DNA from: Flaccisagitta enflata
Lineage: Eukaryota > Chaetognatha > Sagittoidea > Aphragmophora
Length of the DNA: 64,000 bases
NCBI GenBank assembly: GCA_965153355.1
Contig: OZ231127.1
Location: forward strand, 55,304,001 to 55,368,000
Reading direction: 5' to 3'
How positions within the stretch are numbered: position 1 is the stretch's first letter; each line of letters begins with the position of its first letter. The notes beneath the pieces are model-generated. The model saw only the letters and a list, made by a program, of their open reading frames with translations. It was not told the origin of the DNA and made no database searches. Made by a program: the position numbers and the translations under genes. Shown one piece after another: positions 1-56,316 of the stretch.

Positions 1-914
1 GAAAGGGATTTTGCAAAAGAAAATGATGAGGGCGGGGGGAAAGCCAGTTTCGCCCGTTTTTGGCACCCTAACACACGTATTGCATAGAGATTCAAAAAAT
101 GCATTTTTTCAAAAATATGGCGTCTTTCTTAAGACTCATAAGATGAGGACCATGTGTTTGGAAATGTAAAATTTTTCATTCAGAAGCAGAATTATAATTT
201 TACCCAACAACTTTCTGAATTTTTCCTCTCATTTTTGGGAGAAATTTTTATGTTTTATTACATAACTTTGGTCTTTACAAACATATAATAAAAACTTTTT
301 ATATTGTAATAATTTTTTTTTATTCTTAAAAAAATCAGGAGTGCAAATCTTTTTATTTCAAAACTTATCACTAACTATGATAACTATATACTACAATTTA
401 TTGTGACTGAAAGTCAAATTTTGTCTTCGTTTGCACGGCGACGTAAATTCAAAGATTTTCGAATTTTCTTTCATTCAAGGACAATCCCAGATCTGTACGC
501 AACTCAAACCTTTTTAAAATTAGAGCTTGTCAAAGTGAACTACTTTTCAGTACAAAGTGTACTTCTTTTCAGAACCTTCTGAATTCAGTTGAATAACAAA
601 ATGGAACATGACAATGTTTTCATTTATTCTTGTGCCATTTCTAAACGACTAAAGCTAGAATGACCAGCAACTTCGCATTTGAAAGATCTTTTGCAGATGG
701 ATTTTTTTTATATTCTATATCTTCAGTTCAGCAAAAATAAGTTAAATAAGTTGTCTCGTTTTTTTTTTTTTTTTTTGCTGTAGTAAGACATTGTAATTCA
801 CCCAAACAAATGAACTGTTAGGTAAAGGCAACCGCATATATCAGTTCAGAAAGGTACATCTTGTAATGGCTTCTCAAATATTTACCAATTCTTTCTGTGA
901 TTTCATATTTACAG
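1..914. other. Intron or upstream DNA with dispersed repeat
   Basis: 60-445 resembles 18490-18755 (for example CAATTTATTGTGACTGAAAG and ATTTTACCCAACAA). The rest is AT-rich with a T-run at 760-776. The preceding exon of the first gene is not in it. Confidence 0.5.
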
Positions 915-9388
<8,474 letters not shown>

Positions 9389-9891
9389 TACGCCTTCATA
9401 GGCATTTCAATGAGATACATCTTTTCATCAATTCGACGAATTGAATACGATTTATTTTTCTGTATTATTGATGGTGTAACCAGTGGAATGTTCACAAACA
9501 TTCAAGCGCGCGTGGCACGATTCACTTGATGTTGTCGCTAATTCCGCAAAAAAAACTCTCATTACAATTCGCCCGAAGAGATTGTGCAAATTACCTAGTA
9601 ACCTAGAAGAATGTCTCTGCATTTCATGTCAATGTAACATTCATGTAATGACTGATGTACTTCATATTCAAAAATATCTTTGCATTTTGTTGGTCTCTAT
9701 AAGGAGAAAAACAGTGAGGCATTGTAATCTATACAGTAGTTAGTCCCATTAGAAAGCGGGAAAAGTGCTTTTAGGCGTATTTGAATGCTTTCTTGACTCT
9801 AAAAGAGATTCTGCCATGTAGAATTAGAAGAAGCAAGGCCGTAAACACGGCTACCCCAGTCGCGGTTGGGCAGGGGCAGTGAAAGATAGTC

Positions 9892-9988
<97 letters not shown>

Positions 9989-10038
9989 GGGACAACAACA
10001 ACAACAACAAAAACAACAACAACAACAACAACAACAGC

Positions 10039-10072
<34 letters not shown>

Positions 10073-10461
10073 CCGCAGAGAAGTAGAAGAAGGGAAAAGA
10101 ATTAAGTAAAGCCGATGAATAAAAAAACTGGAAGAAAAAGAAGAGGAACCCGGGAAAGCTCGAAAGAAGAAGAAGAAGAAGAAGAAGAAGAAGAAGAAGA
10201 AGAAGAAGAAGAAGAAGAAGAAGAAGAAGACGAAGACGAAGAAGAAGGAGAAGAAGAAATAGAAATAGAAGAAGAAGAAGAAGAAGAAGAAGAAGAAGAA
10301 GAAGAAGAAAAAGAAGAAGAAAAAGAAAAAGAAGGAGAAGAAAAAGAAGAAAAGAAGAAGAAGAAAAAGAAGAAAAAGAAGAAGAAGAAAAAAAAAAAGA
10401 AAAAGATGAAGAAGAAGAAGAACAACAACAACAGCAACAACAACAGCAACAAAAACAATAT

Positions 10462-10543
<82 letters not shown>

Positions 10544-10898
10544 CGAAAAAGAACAAGATGAAAAATACAAGAAGAAAAACAAGTAACCCGGGGTAACAAA
10601 ATCTTTGCGGACGGAAGGGCAGAGGCGTACAACCCCCACCCACACACAAACATACACATGTACAATCGCAACAGCAGCACCTAAAATGCGCGTTTTCACT
10701 CTTTTTGACTCAAGCATCACAAACGGACGAGCAGATTGACGGGCTGTCAAACCTAAAGAGTCGTTAGTCCGCGACTAAAAAGTAGAAGATGAAGAAGAAA
10801 AGAAGAAGAAGAAGAAGAAGAAGAAGGAGAAGAAGAAGAAGAAGAAGAAGAAGAAGAAGAAGAAGAAGAAGAAGAAGAAGAAGAAGAAGAAGAAGACC

Positions 10899-10990
<92 letters not shown>

Positions 10991-11922
10991 AAACAACCAG
11001 GAGGAAACAGGATGCGTGGAAGGACCGTAAACACGAAAACTTCTTCCAAACCCTGGAACATGACGACGAGTGCGAGGATACGAAGATCTTTTGTTTCGTG
11101 CTTTCCCAGCTTGACGACGACGACATGCAGAAAAAAAAAACGACATAATCATGCTCGGTAGGGGCTGTATGATCCCGATGTTGTATTGTTGATGTGAATG
11201 TGATGTAATCTCGATTGGTCTTGATAGTCCATGACCAGTTTGCGCGACCACGCTCTTGTTCATTGGTGTTCCTGTGAAGCTCTTTCCGTGTGGGTCTCGC
11301 CACTCGGGCCCTACTTCAGTCCTGGGGCCGGGGAACACATTGCTTGACTGCGAATATTGAATCTACTTTTCATCATCTCTTCCTTCTCGACAATTTTGTG
11401 ATGGCCGATTCTTGGCGGAAGTGTTGATTATTGCAGTACATATATGATACATATTTTGTCTTAAAAAAAGACAGTACCACTTAAGGTAAGGTTTTAAGCG
11501 AGGGAGAGCAGTGGTTGTCAGTAATTACAGTATAATTTGACCTTGCCAATGATTCAAAGTTAAAAACATCAACGATAACATCAGCATCACCAACAAAATC
11601 ATCAACAACGTCAACGAGAGCAATCGAGTCACTGATTCTCAAGTGCCATCAACATTGATCAACAACATTAGCAACAAAAGCAATCGATTACTGATTCTCA
11701 AGTCACAGAATATCGAATAGTAACTGATGCAAGTCTCATACAACAATTGTGTCATTAGTGCAAAAAGTATCTAGTGATGAATGTTTCAACAGTCAAATTT
11801 AAACCTTGGCCTTTATACTGTTAGGCGTTACCATCTGAAGGAACTGCCTTTCAGGATTTCATGCACTTCTCATTTTGTTTCAAAAACGTCATCTTTCAAT
11901 TTCTTCCTTCAGGCGCATCAGT
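9389..11922. other. Intergenic region dominated by (CAA)n and (GAA)n
   Basis: R1 fragment at 9834-9890; (CAA)n 9893-10070; (GAA)n 10166-10420; (CAA)n 10423-10540; an R3-like piece 10585-10790 ending in a TTAGTCCGCGACTAAAAA hairpin; (GAA)n 10783-10895; (CAA)n 10899-10995; and a 62-bp direct repeat around 11615-11705 (GATTCTCAAGT). Long frames here are translated repeat only. No promoter could be recognised. Confidence 0.6.
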
Positions 11923-24150
<12,228 letters not shown>

Positions 24151-26471
24151 TAAAGACATCCAATTTCTTACCCAAAGTCGCTTTCTATCTCTCGGATGTG
24201 AGAATGAATGAAAGCGGGAAGGTTATATGAAGATTCAATTTCTAAATTTAGCAATACTAGGACTTGTGACAAAGGCTTTTGACTTGTGACAAAGGCTCCA
24301 AAGGCTCTCATCCTTAAGTAAAGTAGGGTTGAGTAGTATTGTTGTCCAACTTTCATAAGGATACTGTAGGACATTTGTTATCAATTTCATTCAAATATGG
24401 TTTTTCTTTTTAAGTACAGGTGAGTAAAAAATATGGAGATCAGTTATTCATTACCAAAGGGTCATCTTTTTGTTTGTAGAATGTAGATATACCAGGAGCC
24501 TCCAATTTGAGACGTCAAGGGACATCCTTGACGACCTTGACGTCTTTTAACTCTGGTCTATGATTGGTTAGATAATCTTCATGTTAAAACCCGCACCTCA
24601 GTCATTGTAAGTCAGCGAGTGATAGAAACTGCTTTGGGAAGATGAAAGGAAAGGATAAAAAGAGAAGATCATCAATTCATGCTGTGTATGATGTTTACAA
24701 TCGTACGCGTATGTTAAATCGATGATCATTTGAATCTGTCTCTATCTCTCACTCTTAATTTGACCTCCGTGTTTTGAATCATCACTAGCAAGAAAGAAAA
24801 ATATGCCAAAAACCGATTTATTATTTTTTGTTTTTGAAAATGTTCCCCTCGTAGACAGTAGTAAACTAAAAGTAACGTGGAAATGATATTGTATTCGACT
24901 CCCCGGTAACGCGATATGATAAGCGTTAGAAAGGGCAATTTCGTTCTTCTGATTTACGTGTCTGTTTATTCACGCCCCCCTTACAAATGTGACGGCGCGG
25001 CTTGAAAGGGCATTTCAAGTACTTACAAGTATGATTATGTTAGCGTAAACAATGGATTAAAATAGGTCATAGGATTTCTTAATCAGTATATGAAGATAAA
25101 ATTTTTTCATCAAATGTTTTTTTTCTGTTTTGTTTTGAGACAAGAAACAAAACGGGTGCAGTGCTTTAATATTTGTTCTTTGCACTGAAATCTTATTTAT
25201 GTTGTGAGATTTCAGAGCTAAACAGTAAAGAATAGGCAGTGAAAGCCTAAACCAAATACGAAATTCGAAATTATCTGTACTAGTACTATAAATGACGTGT
25301 TACCCACGGGCTATAGACAGGCATTTACGGACACTAACTGTATTTTAGTTTTTTTTCGATAATGATCCAGTATGCTACACATTAAAATGGTTTTTAATTG
25401 AGTAATGATATCGTCGTGCTCCATTTGAAGGGGGGCAGTTACCATTTCTTTACTATGTGCCAATTCTTATTTTCAACTCAAAACCATTGATAATTGTGGT
25501 TCTTTCTCTCTCAGCCGTTTTAATTTTGTTTCCTCACACTGATTATGTGTTTTGTTTTTGGGCTGTGCAACCCTCACCTTTGTTTGCTCCATGACTTGAT
25601 TGTTCCTAATACTGATAGTATTCTCTGAAATGGCTCCACACAGTTGTTGCCATAATTTGCGTTTCGATCTGTTTTCTAGTGTTAAGTACATTCTACCAGT
25701 TTTCATCGTCTTTTTAGGTTTTAAGATAAAAAGGATTTCAAGGTTTTATAATTTAAAAATGAATATCCGTAGAGCACGTTTCCTGTTTCCAGTTTACTAC
25801 GTTTTTTCAACTTGCCAATTACTATGATGGTCATCTACTGTGTTTACTGTCGTTTTTTTTTCTCTCGAAGAAAGATGAAACTAACTGGTAGATTTAAAAC
25901 GGAATTCGTGTATCATGACATCGTGAACCTTAAAGTATCTTGTACGAGTTTTGGTCAAAAATAAACCCGCCATAAATCTAGTTTTTGGAACTTTACTACA
26001 CTTAACAAATTTGATGTAATAGGTCAATTAAAAGCTTTGTGAATTTCACAATGTAAAAGATAGTTCTGTACGACTCAAAACTCGAAAGATGAGAACCAAA
26101 TTTGGTAAGCTAATTTGCTGTAACCATGCAATACAAAAAAACAAAAAAACAAGCGATATACTTGACTCTTCAGGCAGTTGGGAAGAAAAACTGTACCGAC
26201 ATGATATTGAAAAGCTGTTGGTAGTGAGAATGCCTTTATGACCGTACAAAAGAGTATCGGATATTGTTATCAACGGAAACATGTGCAAAACATATGTCGT
26301 CTGATGATCTTGCATCATGGCATGAATAATTGTGGAAAACACCACTGGTAGGAAAGAGCAAGGACAACTGAAAGCGCGTTAATGAAATTTTCTTTGAAAG
26401 CTTCACAAACATTCACCCTTACAGATCGGAAGTTTATTGCTTTAATGAAAACTCCTCTCCTCTCTCCTCTC

Positions 26472-26519
<48 letters not shown>

Positions 26520-27188
26520 ACAACAACAACAACAAAAACATTCGGCGCCCGAGGAACATAGATTCAATGTTGAAGAAACTCGACGTCAGTTGCAGCGGAC
26601 ATTCAACTTTGGTGGAAGCGAACGGTGGGCGTTAGTGGAAGCAGATACCCGATGACGATGGAAGCAGACATTAAACGTGGCGAAGATGGATATTCGAATC
26701 ACTCAACGCCAACGGAAGGGAACACTGGCCGTCGGTGGAAGGAAAAGCTCGATGTCGCTGAAAGCATTTAAGTCACGTTGCTATACACAAAGAGGGTGGA
26801 AGCGGAATTTTTATGTCAATGCAGGCGTCAACTGGCGCCGATGATTACGAGAAATTCGGCAACTTCTCAATCCATTGGATGCAGAAAAATCGATTCGTGG
26901 AAGATGAAATAACTCTGTCCGTTTGTCAGTTTGTCGGTCTGTCTGCCATCTACTTTTGATTCTATAAAGAGGACCTAAAGCGCAAGACAACAACCAAGCT
27001 CAAAATTGACATGAACAATGAAAATTCGCTAATATAGACTTGTACAAAAGTCTCGACGGAAGTACAATATCCATTCCATTCCATTCTCTCTCTCTCTCTC
27101 TCGTTGTAAGGGGTTGTAATGGGTGCAAGCTTTGTACGAGCTCAGCTTGGACGACTATAAGGGCTGTACAGATAGCCATGCTAACTTA

Positions 27189-27716
27189 TTTGGGCGCTTC
27201 GCACAGCAAAAAAATTGATTTTCTTCTCGTCCTGCTGACCCAATACGGAGTGAAAAAAAAATATGAAAATAATAATTTTCCTTTCTTCAAAATTCCTTCA
27301 TCCTCCGTTTTTGTTTTGGCCTTAAAGTTTCTTCAGATTCCCCAGAATTCAGCAAAATCCTGTGTAGTCTTGTTACAAAAGGAGCAATTGTTAGTTTTAG
27401 AAAATCATAATTTTTGTAAAAATAGATTAAAATATCAGAGCATAAAATATGAAAGAGCTTACAGCTTACAAGTGATAAAGTAGGTTAACATTTCTTTAAA
27501 GAGCAGAAATTTGAAAAAGCTAATTCAAAGAAGATCAGCATATTTTTTTATCCCACTGTAATATACAAATTAGGCTCTCAAAAACAGTTTTATAAAAAAC
27601 GGAAGATGAACGATTTTTGATAAAAAAAAATTGGTAAGGGTCTTAAAACTAGCCACTCCACAATAGGTAAAGAGGATGAAAAGAAATAAGCAACTTTTGC
27701 TATGTGAAGCACCCAA
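27189..27716. mobile_element. hAT-like non-autonomous element, second copy
   Basis: Reverse orientation of 20237-20752. Flanked by CTAACTTA at 27181-27188 and 27717-27724, a perfect 8-bp duplication. Confidence 0.75.
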
Positions 27717-27959
27717 CTAACTTATGCATGGAATTGAATTTGGGCTGTTACAACGCAAATGTAATAATGTGGTAAAACTGGTAATATTGTTCTGCAATCT
27801 GGTGGAGTGATGGAGGATCTAAACCATGATAGGTATAGAGCTGGATGTGATAAAACATAACGGGGTTAAAGCTAATGTGGGTACAAGTGTCAAGGCAAAA
27901 CTCAAAAAACTGTCGGTTGTTATATACACCAGTATTACACCACAAAATGTCTCAACACT

Positions 27960-28480
27960 ATGAAAACTAATTCTACTGGTTCCCCCATAACCCGGCAGAG
28001 GATAGAAGTATCCAGATTAGAAAAGTGCGAATTAATGTATGCTCTAACTATAATGACATCAAGGTCGGTGGCTGCCAACCGACCAGACATCGTCATTAAG
28101 GACAAAATGCTCATATCTTGGATATATCATGCCCAATACCATTGATTACAAATGTGGGGAAGAAAGAGCGGGAAAAGTTATCTAAGTATGGGCCATTGCG
28201 TGGTGAACTTGAGAGGATGTGGGGTATGTAAGCAACTGGGGGATGTCATTACAAATCTGAGTGACGGACTGACAAAATCCGTGGATGTCCCGACCAATTA
28301 ATGTACCAAAAAATCTGTCTCCTCATATCGAAGAGAATATTGCATGATGTCCTGGGAAGAAAATTTAAAGAGCAATCCCAAAGAAACATATCAACCACTA
28401 ACCATAAATTTGAATGAAATTTAAATGAACACAAGTGTTTCTTAGGAGAAACAAACAATATGCCCAGAACTGCGCTTTTG
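27960..28480 (+). pseudogene. Decayed non-LTR retrotransposon (reverse transcriptase ORF end)
   Basis: One frame contains VAANRPDIVIKDKMLISWI, the A-N-R-P-D-I-V-x-K-D motif common near the C-terminus of non-LTR retrotransposon polyproteins. In shifted frames it is followed by sequence resembling the usual R-x-W-G ... P-V-V-x-G-A-L-G region. Several stops and frameshifts show it is dead. Confidence 0.5.
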
Positions 28481-28499
28481 GAGATGATCCTCAAATCTT

Positions 28500-28533
<34 letters not shown>

Positions 28534-28596
28534 GATTTCATTTCTGGAAGACGTGACGACGAATGTTACTAAGAATCGCGGCGCTTTTGAGAAAAA

Positions 28597-28793
28597 ACCA
28601 GGCCGGATACACGGCTACCGAAATCGCGTGCGGGTGGGCAGGGGCCATATTTAAGGTCTCTAGACCATTTGGGCAGGAGCCGTGAGGTTCAAAAATAAAA
28701 ATCATAAAAAAAGTGAAGTGTGACCGACCAACCAACCAACCAACGGATGGACGGACAAAGCGGGGTATAGAGTCGCGTGTACGCGACTAAAAA
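28597..28793 (+). repeat. R1 element, full length
   Basis: CCAGGCCGGATACACGGCTA head; hairpin AGTCGCGTGTACGCGACT and TAAAAA at the end. Confidence 0.7.
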
Positions 28794-28921
28794 TAAAAAA
28801 GCCGAAATGCAGAAACATGGAAATATTGCGATTTTCGTCTCCTGTGGAGCTGATGCGAAGTGATGGAATCAATAGACGCACTCGGACAATATTTAGCAGT
28901 AATCGAATTTTGAAAAGAAAA

Positions 28922-29271
28922 TACCATATTTCCTCTAATTAGCGCCCCTCCTCTAATTAGCCCCCCCCTGCCTCTAATTTTTGAAAAAAATTTTTTTCAA
29001 ATATTTTTTTTAGTTATTCTGAGACTTCAAAAAATCAGTTTTTTTAAGAATTTTCATCTCTTTTTGCTTGTTTTACCTGTTGTTTTTTTGATCTTTAAGT
29101 TGAAGGCACATATTTTAATTGTCTTACCCAATATTTACTGATTAATTCTGTTTTTCAATATTTCATTCTCTTTCAAACACTGAAGAGGGGGCGCTAATTA
29201 AAGGGTAGAAGAGGCAATATCATTTTTTAATTTTGTAAGCGCCCCGGGCGCTAATAAGAGGAAATACGGTA
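28922..29271. mobile_element. MITE with TACCRTATTTCCTCTAATTAG ends
   Basis: Left TACCATATTTCCTCTAATTA then GCGCC; the right end is its inverted TACCGTATTTCCTCTTATTA. AT-rich body, no frame. Confidence 0.65.
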
Positions 29272-29449
29272 AGCTAAGCAGCAATGATTTTTTTATCATT
29301 GAAGTATAGATAATTATCTGTATGATTTTGTAAATTTGTTTGATTCAAACAAATTAAAAAAAGAACACCTCATTCTTTACAGATTTTACTTCAACTTATT
29401 TATTTCGGCTATAGCACTGGTGCCTCTAAACACTCTGAATACATTCACC

Positions 29450-40272
<10,823 letters not shown>

Positions 40273-40376
40273 TCACGCAGACGATGGATGTGTCTGGGCC
40301 AAACTGAGTGGCGGCTGCATGGGACCCGTTGAATTTGCCAAGAGTGCACTGTGGGCCCTAATTAGATATGAGTTCA

Positions 40377-40580
40377 AAACAAGGCCGGATACACGGCTAC
40401 CCCAGTCGCGTGCGGGTGGGCAGGGGCTGTGTTTGATGTCACTTGATCATTTGGGCAGGAGCAGTGAGGCCAAAGAACGCAAAAAGTTAAGTGTGACGGA
40501 CCGACAGAGGAACGGACCGACGGACGGACGAACGGACCAACAAAGCGGGGTGTAGAGTCACGTAGCACGCGACTAAAAAT
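40377..40580 (+). repeat. R1 element, full length
   Basis: ACAAGGCCGGATACACGGCT head, GACC block, hairpin AGTCACGTAGCACGCGACT then AAAAAT. Confidence 0.7.
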
Positions 40581-41084
40581 CCCCGATAGCAGTGACTTGT
40601 ATGAGTAGGTAAAATTCATAGTGGAGAATTGTTAACCCTGAAAACAAAATTTCCCTTGAAAATTTTTGAAAAAAAAATCAATAATAAGTAACAATTTTCT
40701 TGAATATTTACATATAGATCTCAAGGATGTATCTATTTTGATTCAAGATTCAGAGTCTTTGTGAAATTTCCAATAATTTCACACTACAGTAGGACCCCGC
40801 CTCATCGGTTCCATTGGGACTGAAGATTTTTCACCTTTATCTCAAGATAACCTTTAAAGAGAGGTGAAATCACATTAAAAACTACCAATTTTCTTGAATA
40901 TTTACATATAGATCTCAAGGATGTATCTATTTTGATTCAAGATTCAGAGTCTTTGTGAAATTTCCAATAATTTCACACTATATACTTTCATGAAAAATGA
41001 GATTTTCACATTTTAGGCCACCGTTGCTTTCTTTGTAATGGTGGCACTGAAAATCCAAATTTTGTCTATTGATAAAGATATATA

Positions 41085-41790
41085 GTGCGGCATAGACTTA
41101 GACTCGAAAGTTTTCCTAGGTCAGTCAGTAGCTCAATCTTTTGCATGGACCTGCTCAGCGCTTTCAATAATGCACATTTCAAATTTCAAGGTTCTGGCTC
41201 AAATACTTTAGAAGTTATGAGCATTTGTTTGAACCATATCAAACTGAAAAAGTTCCAGGAGAATTTTTAAACTTTCTTTGAAAATATGGCCGGCAGTGTC
41301 AGTGTCAGAGTCCAAGTTTCTTGAAAAAAAAGTTAAGTTACAGGATTTTGGATCTAGGCAAATCAAACAATTTCCTATTGATTGCACCCTACTTTTAAAA
41401 ACCATTTTTCAAAAAAATATTTTGTGATTTTTTTTTCTAAGTCCCCAACGTGCGGAATAAAATTTTCAAGTTTTTTTGAAAAAAAATGAAAATACAAGAT
41501 TTTGGATCTAGGCAAATCAGAAAATTTCCTATCGATTGCAACTTCACTTTAAAACCATTTTCAAAAAATATTTCAGACACAAAATTTAAGTTTTTAGTAC
41601 CTGGATAATGAGATCAACAGAGTTATGTGCATACACCAAGATATCTTTCAGGACCAAATTAAGGCTGATTAATTAGACCTCAAGCTCATGCCGTTAATCC
41701 CTCTGGCCCGGCCGCATTTAAAAGAGAAATCGGAAAATTCACCAGGACTCAGATTCCGGATGTAAGGTCAATCTCTAAGTGCGACCTATC
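41085..41790 (+). repeat. Dispersed repeat R5, second copy
   Basis: Reverse complement of much of 15120-15720; contains two near copies of GATTTTGGATCTAGGCAAAT. A third, partial copy is at 45788-45995. Confidence 0.65.
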
Positions 41791-42611
41791 AAATGATTGG
41801 AAATTTTACCAGGGATATGAATCTTGAATCAGAAATTCAAAACAAGTAAATCTTTAAGTTTTATAGCACATATTTGAGAAATTCAAAAAGTTTTGGTGCT
41901 GTTGCAAAAATTTTGAAGGGAAATTTTTTTTTAATAGTCAACTTCAATCCTCCACTATAAAATGTACTTACTAGTATACATCACTTCCTTTGAGGATTTT
42001 TTTCAACCAATATCAAATTAAGGCCCAATGTGAATTTATACTTATTTATACCTTTACACCATAAACTACTTTGTGTCGTGCCAAAGTGGCATTGAAAAAG
42101 AAAGGCGATCCAAGTTATTTTTAAATTTGTATTACAATATCTTCATGTGATTCATATGACATGAGAAATATCGAAGAAAAGACAATAATACTGTACTATC
42201 AATATGAGATCAATACTGAAGTAGAAAGAAGTAAAAGAGGAGGAAGAATAGGTTTTAAAAGCACTTGGATAGTCATGATGTAAAATCTTTTTCAGTAGCC
42301 TCTTATCAGAAATAAGACAATTATACGTTTTTAGATGCGTCCTCGCATCTCTATAATAGGCTGTGTCCATTGGTTGGTTGGTTGGTCGGTCGGTCAGAAA
42401 CGCATTCATTAAAACATCAAAACCAAATATTTTTTAACAGAAAAGTGGTTTTACCTCAGTAAAAGAAGCATACATCAAGTAAATCATTCATTCAATCATT
42501 CATTCATTCACAAATGACATTCATTCATAAAAAAACATTCATTCATAAAAAACGTTCATTCAAAGAGGACGCATCGTTGGCCTACTTGGCCTTGTTATAG
42601 CTTTATAAGCT

Positions 42612-42761
42612 TATTTTTGTCGCGGACACGCGACTCTACACCTTGCCGTGTCGGTCGGTATGTCGGTCCGTCCGTCACATTTTTTAATTTGAGCTATTTC
42701 GGCATTACTGCTCCTGCCCAACCGTCCACGACTGGATTGCACTGTGTCCGGCCTTGTTCGA
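42612..42761 (-). repeat. R1 element, short, reverse
   Basis: GTCGCGGACACGCGAC hairpin, short (GTCG) block, CTGTGTCCGGCCTTGT end; closely like 16574-16714. Confidence 0.6.
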
Positions 42762-43653
42762 AACAAATAGACATTTTAAGTCGCGAACTCGCGACAGAAT
42801 AGGAAGTTCTGTCCGTCAATCCACGTATTGGTCCATCAATGTCTAAAGTATTCGTGATTGTGTGTGTTTTGTGGGGGGGGGGGAAGAGAGGGCGGTTGTA
42901 TGCCCTTGCCCACCTGCCCGCGACGATATTGTAACCCTGCGCTACTTGTTTCTAAAGGTTATTTGCATGGTCCATGGAGCCCTTGTTATCAATACGGAAA
43001 TCGTATTTGTCCAGCAAAGCCAAAGGGCAAAATTAACATGTAAAGCGCAATTGAATGTTTTTTTAGTATGGTAAAGTGTTAATTAGAAAAGAAGAAAGAC
43101 GCTAAGGCTATGAAATGGCTTAAATCAATTGATTCATTGTTAAACAACTTTTCGGACTTTTCGCCTCAAATATCAGATACCCATATGAATCTTAAAAAGT
43201 TAGAATGCTGATGAGAGGCTAGTATCGTTCTGTATTTACCATTAAAGAATTGTTATTTAGCATTGGAGGATAAAATCTCTATAAACAAAGATTTGCGCTG
43301 CTTGAAGGAAAAGGTCAAATATTTATACCACGGTTTTAATGAATCTTGATATCGTTCCACTAGCAAGAAATCAGTTTGAGAGGAGACTTAGACAGCTAGA
43401 GATAATTTTAGTTTCTAAATGATCGATAGTATTCAAAGAACGGTAGAAGCCCAGTTACGGAATTACATAAAAAACACTGCCATTCAGATTTCAGAGGATA
43501 AAGTATATGTGTGCTGCCACCAACTAGTGATAAGTACGGTAATGTCTATCACTCTATCTGGAAGACTGGAAGACAGATCAGTGTAGAAAAAGAGGAACAG
43601 TCATTTGAGATATTTCCTCGTGGGGTTGTGCAAAGAGGAAGGATTGAGAGGAT

Positions 43654-43659
43654 TTTATT
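43654..43659 (-). promoter_or_regulatory. Possible polyadenylation signal for the lectin-like gene
   Basis: AATAAA on the minus strand, 300 nt after the TGA at 43959. It is the first such hexamer I found downstream of that stop. Position only; no cleavage-site evidence. Confidence 0.3.
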
Positions 43660-43958
43660 TCTTCAGAAAGCCCTCGCAGCCTTGAGCGAAGGCTAGGCAG
43701 CCGTTATGCGTATGGGTTTGTTTTGTTCCTCGCATTATAGTATGACGCGGAATTGAAAAAGGAGATTCGTCATGTAACGTGGCAAGGAAACACATCTCTC
43801 TCTTTTACTCTTTTTTTTACTCTCATTCCTTTTCCGTCGCTCGAGAGATGTTATCGTGCGAGGTTGGTCGAGATAATATTTAGGTCATGGTGCCATCCTT
43901 ATTTCAATCCTCTTTTTCCTCTATCACTCTATCTACGACTCGACTACGATGCTTCTTT

Positions 43959-55011
<11,053 letters not shown>

Positions 55012-55414
55012 TTTGATGGCGACAAAGGAAAACTGATACGTGAAAGGGAGAGAATGGGAAAACATGTATGTGTAAAATTATTAAACGGTGTGATTGTGGA
55101 TAGATTAACTGTGATAAACAAAAACGATCTGCATCTGCGATGACACATGGAGAGAAAATGAATTGGTATAAGAATGCTTGATTGAATATTTAATATCTTC
55201 CCCCCCTCCACGCGTTGCAAATGTTAATTTATGAGCGCTCTCAATGTAAAAAAGTACTCTTTGTAAGCGATCGTTGGTGAAAAAGAAAAAAAACAAGACC
55301 AAAAAGGCCAACGATGTGTCCTTTGTAAATGAATGTTTATCATGGGTATTTTTTTTATGAGTAAACGTTGTTTTTGAATGAATGAATGAATGAATGAATG
55401 AATGAATGAATGAA

Positions 55415-55465
<51 letters not shown>

Positions 55466-55660
55466 ATGAAGGAATGAATGATTTAGTGATAGAATGAGTT
55501 CAAGAATACATTAGTGCCTCGGATTACGCATAATTCAAAGGTTTGCGTGACCAACAGACGGACACGACCTCTTGTAGAGATTCGAGGACGCATATAAAAA
55601 GACAGGGACACGGAGAAAAAGAAGCCAGGAGGAGACACAAAAAACTGAATGACAGGAACT

Positions 55661-55975
55661 GGAAGAAGAAGAAGAAGAAAAAGAAGAAGAAGCAGAAGCA
55701 GAAGAAGAAGAAGAAGAAGAAGAAGAAGAAGAAGAAGAAGAAGAAGAAGAAGAAGAAGAAGAAGAAGAAGAAGAAGAAGAAGAAGAAGAAGAAGAAGAAG
55801 AAGAAGAAGAAGAAGAAGAAGAAGAAGAAAAAGAAGAAGAAGCAGAAGAAGAAGAAGAAGAAGAACAAGAAGAAGAAGAAGAAGAAGAAGAAGAAGAAGA
55901 AGAAGAAGAAGAAGAAGAAGAAGAAGAAGAAGAAGAAGAAGAAGAAGAAGAAGAAGAAGAAGAAGAAAAAAGAAA
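55661..55975 (+). repeat. (GAA)n array, ~315 bp
   Basis: Nearly pure GAA, with scattered GCA/AAA units; the source of spurious poly-Lys, poly-Arg, poly-Leu and poly-Phe frames. Confidence 0.95.
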
Positions 55976-56276
55976 AAAAACGAAGAAAAAGATGAAAAAG
56001 AAGAAGAAAAAGGAGAAGGAAAAGAAAAAGAAAAAGAAAAAAGAAAAAGAAGAAAAAGAAGAAAAAGAAAAAGAAAAAAATAAATAAAACATTGAGTGTT
56101 AAATAAAAGATGAGAGTGATTGCTCACAATTCGGTGATTAACGACTGACAAAGGAAAGTTTTGAGGAGATGAATTTCTTTGATGAGAAAGTAAAAGAACT
56201 GGGCGGTTCATCATCAACACCGTGATTATCTTTCAGTAGATCTCACTTTCATTTTCTCATTCAAGATGTGTCCACG

Positions 56277-56316
<40 letters not shown>

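Larger units (their letters stand above)
24151..29449. other. Intergenic region between the TTC17-like and K2P genes
   Basis: Largely unique AT-rich DNA in which I see no convincing exon. Contents: (CT)n 26455-26518; a 44-codon coding-like frame at 26521-26655 (FNVEETRRQLQRTFNFGGSE) without usable splice sites; the hAT-like copy 27189-27716; a LINE remnant 27960-28480; (CT)n at about 28500-28530; R1 at 28597-28793; a MITE at 28922-29271. Confidence 0.5.
40273..43958. other. Intergenic repeats between two genes that end toward each other
   Basis: R1 at 40377-40580; a 95-bp direct repeat (40692-40786, 40886-40980); R5 copy 41085-41790; R2 fragment 42333-42400; (ATTC)n near 42485-42570; R1 42612-42761; R3 42778-42952. 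43000-43700 looks unique, without a recognisable exon. Confidence 0.55.

Noticed and set aside
9771-11338. Open frames of 180-290 codons on both strands
   Set aside because: They are made of (CAA)n and (GAA)n translated in every frame. They have no start context or splice sites, and their composition is pure repeat.
55483-56220. 245-codon Leu/Phe-rich frame resembling a membrane protein
   Set aside because: It is a (GAA)n array read backwards; the flanks give no domain or splice signal.
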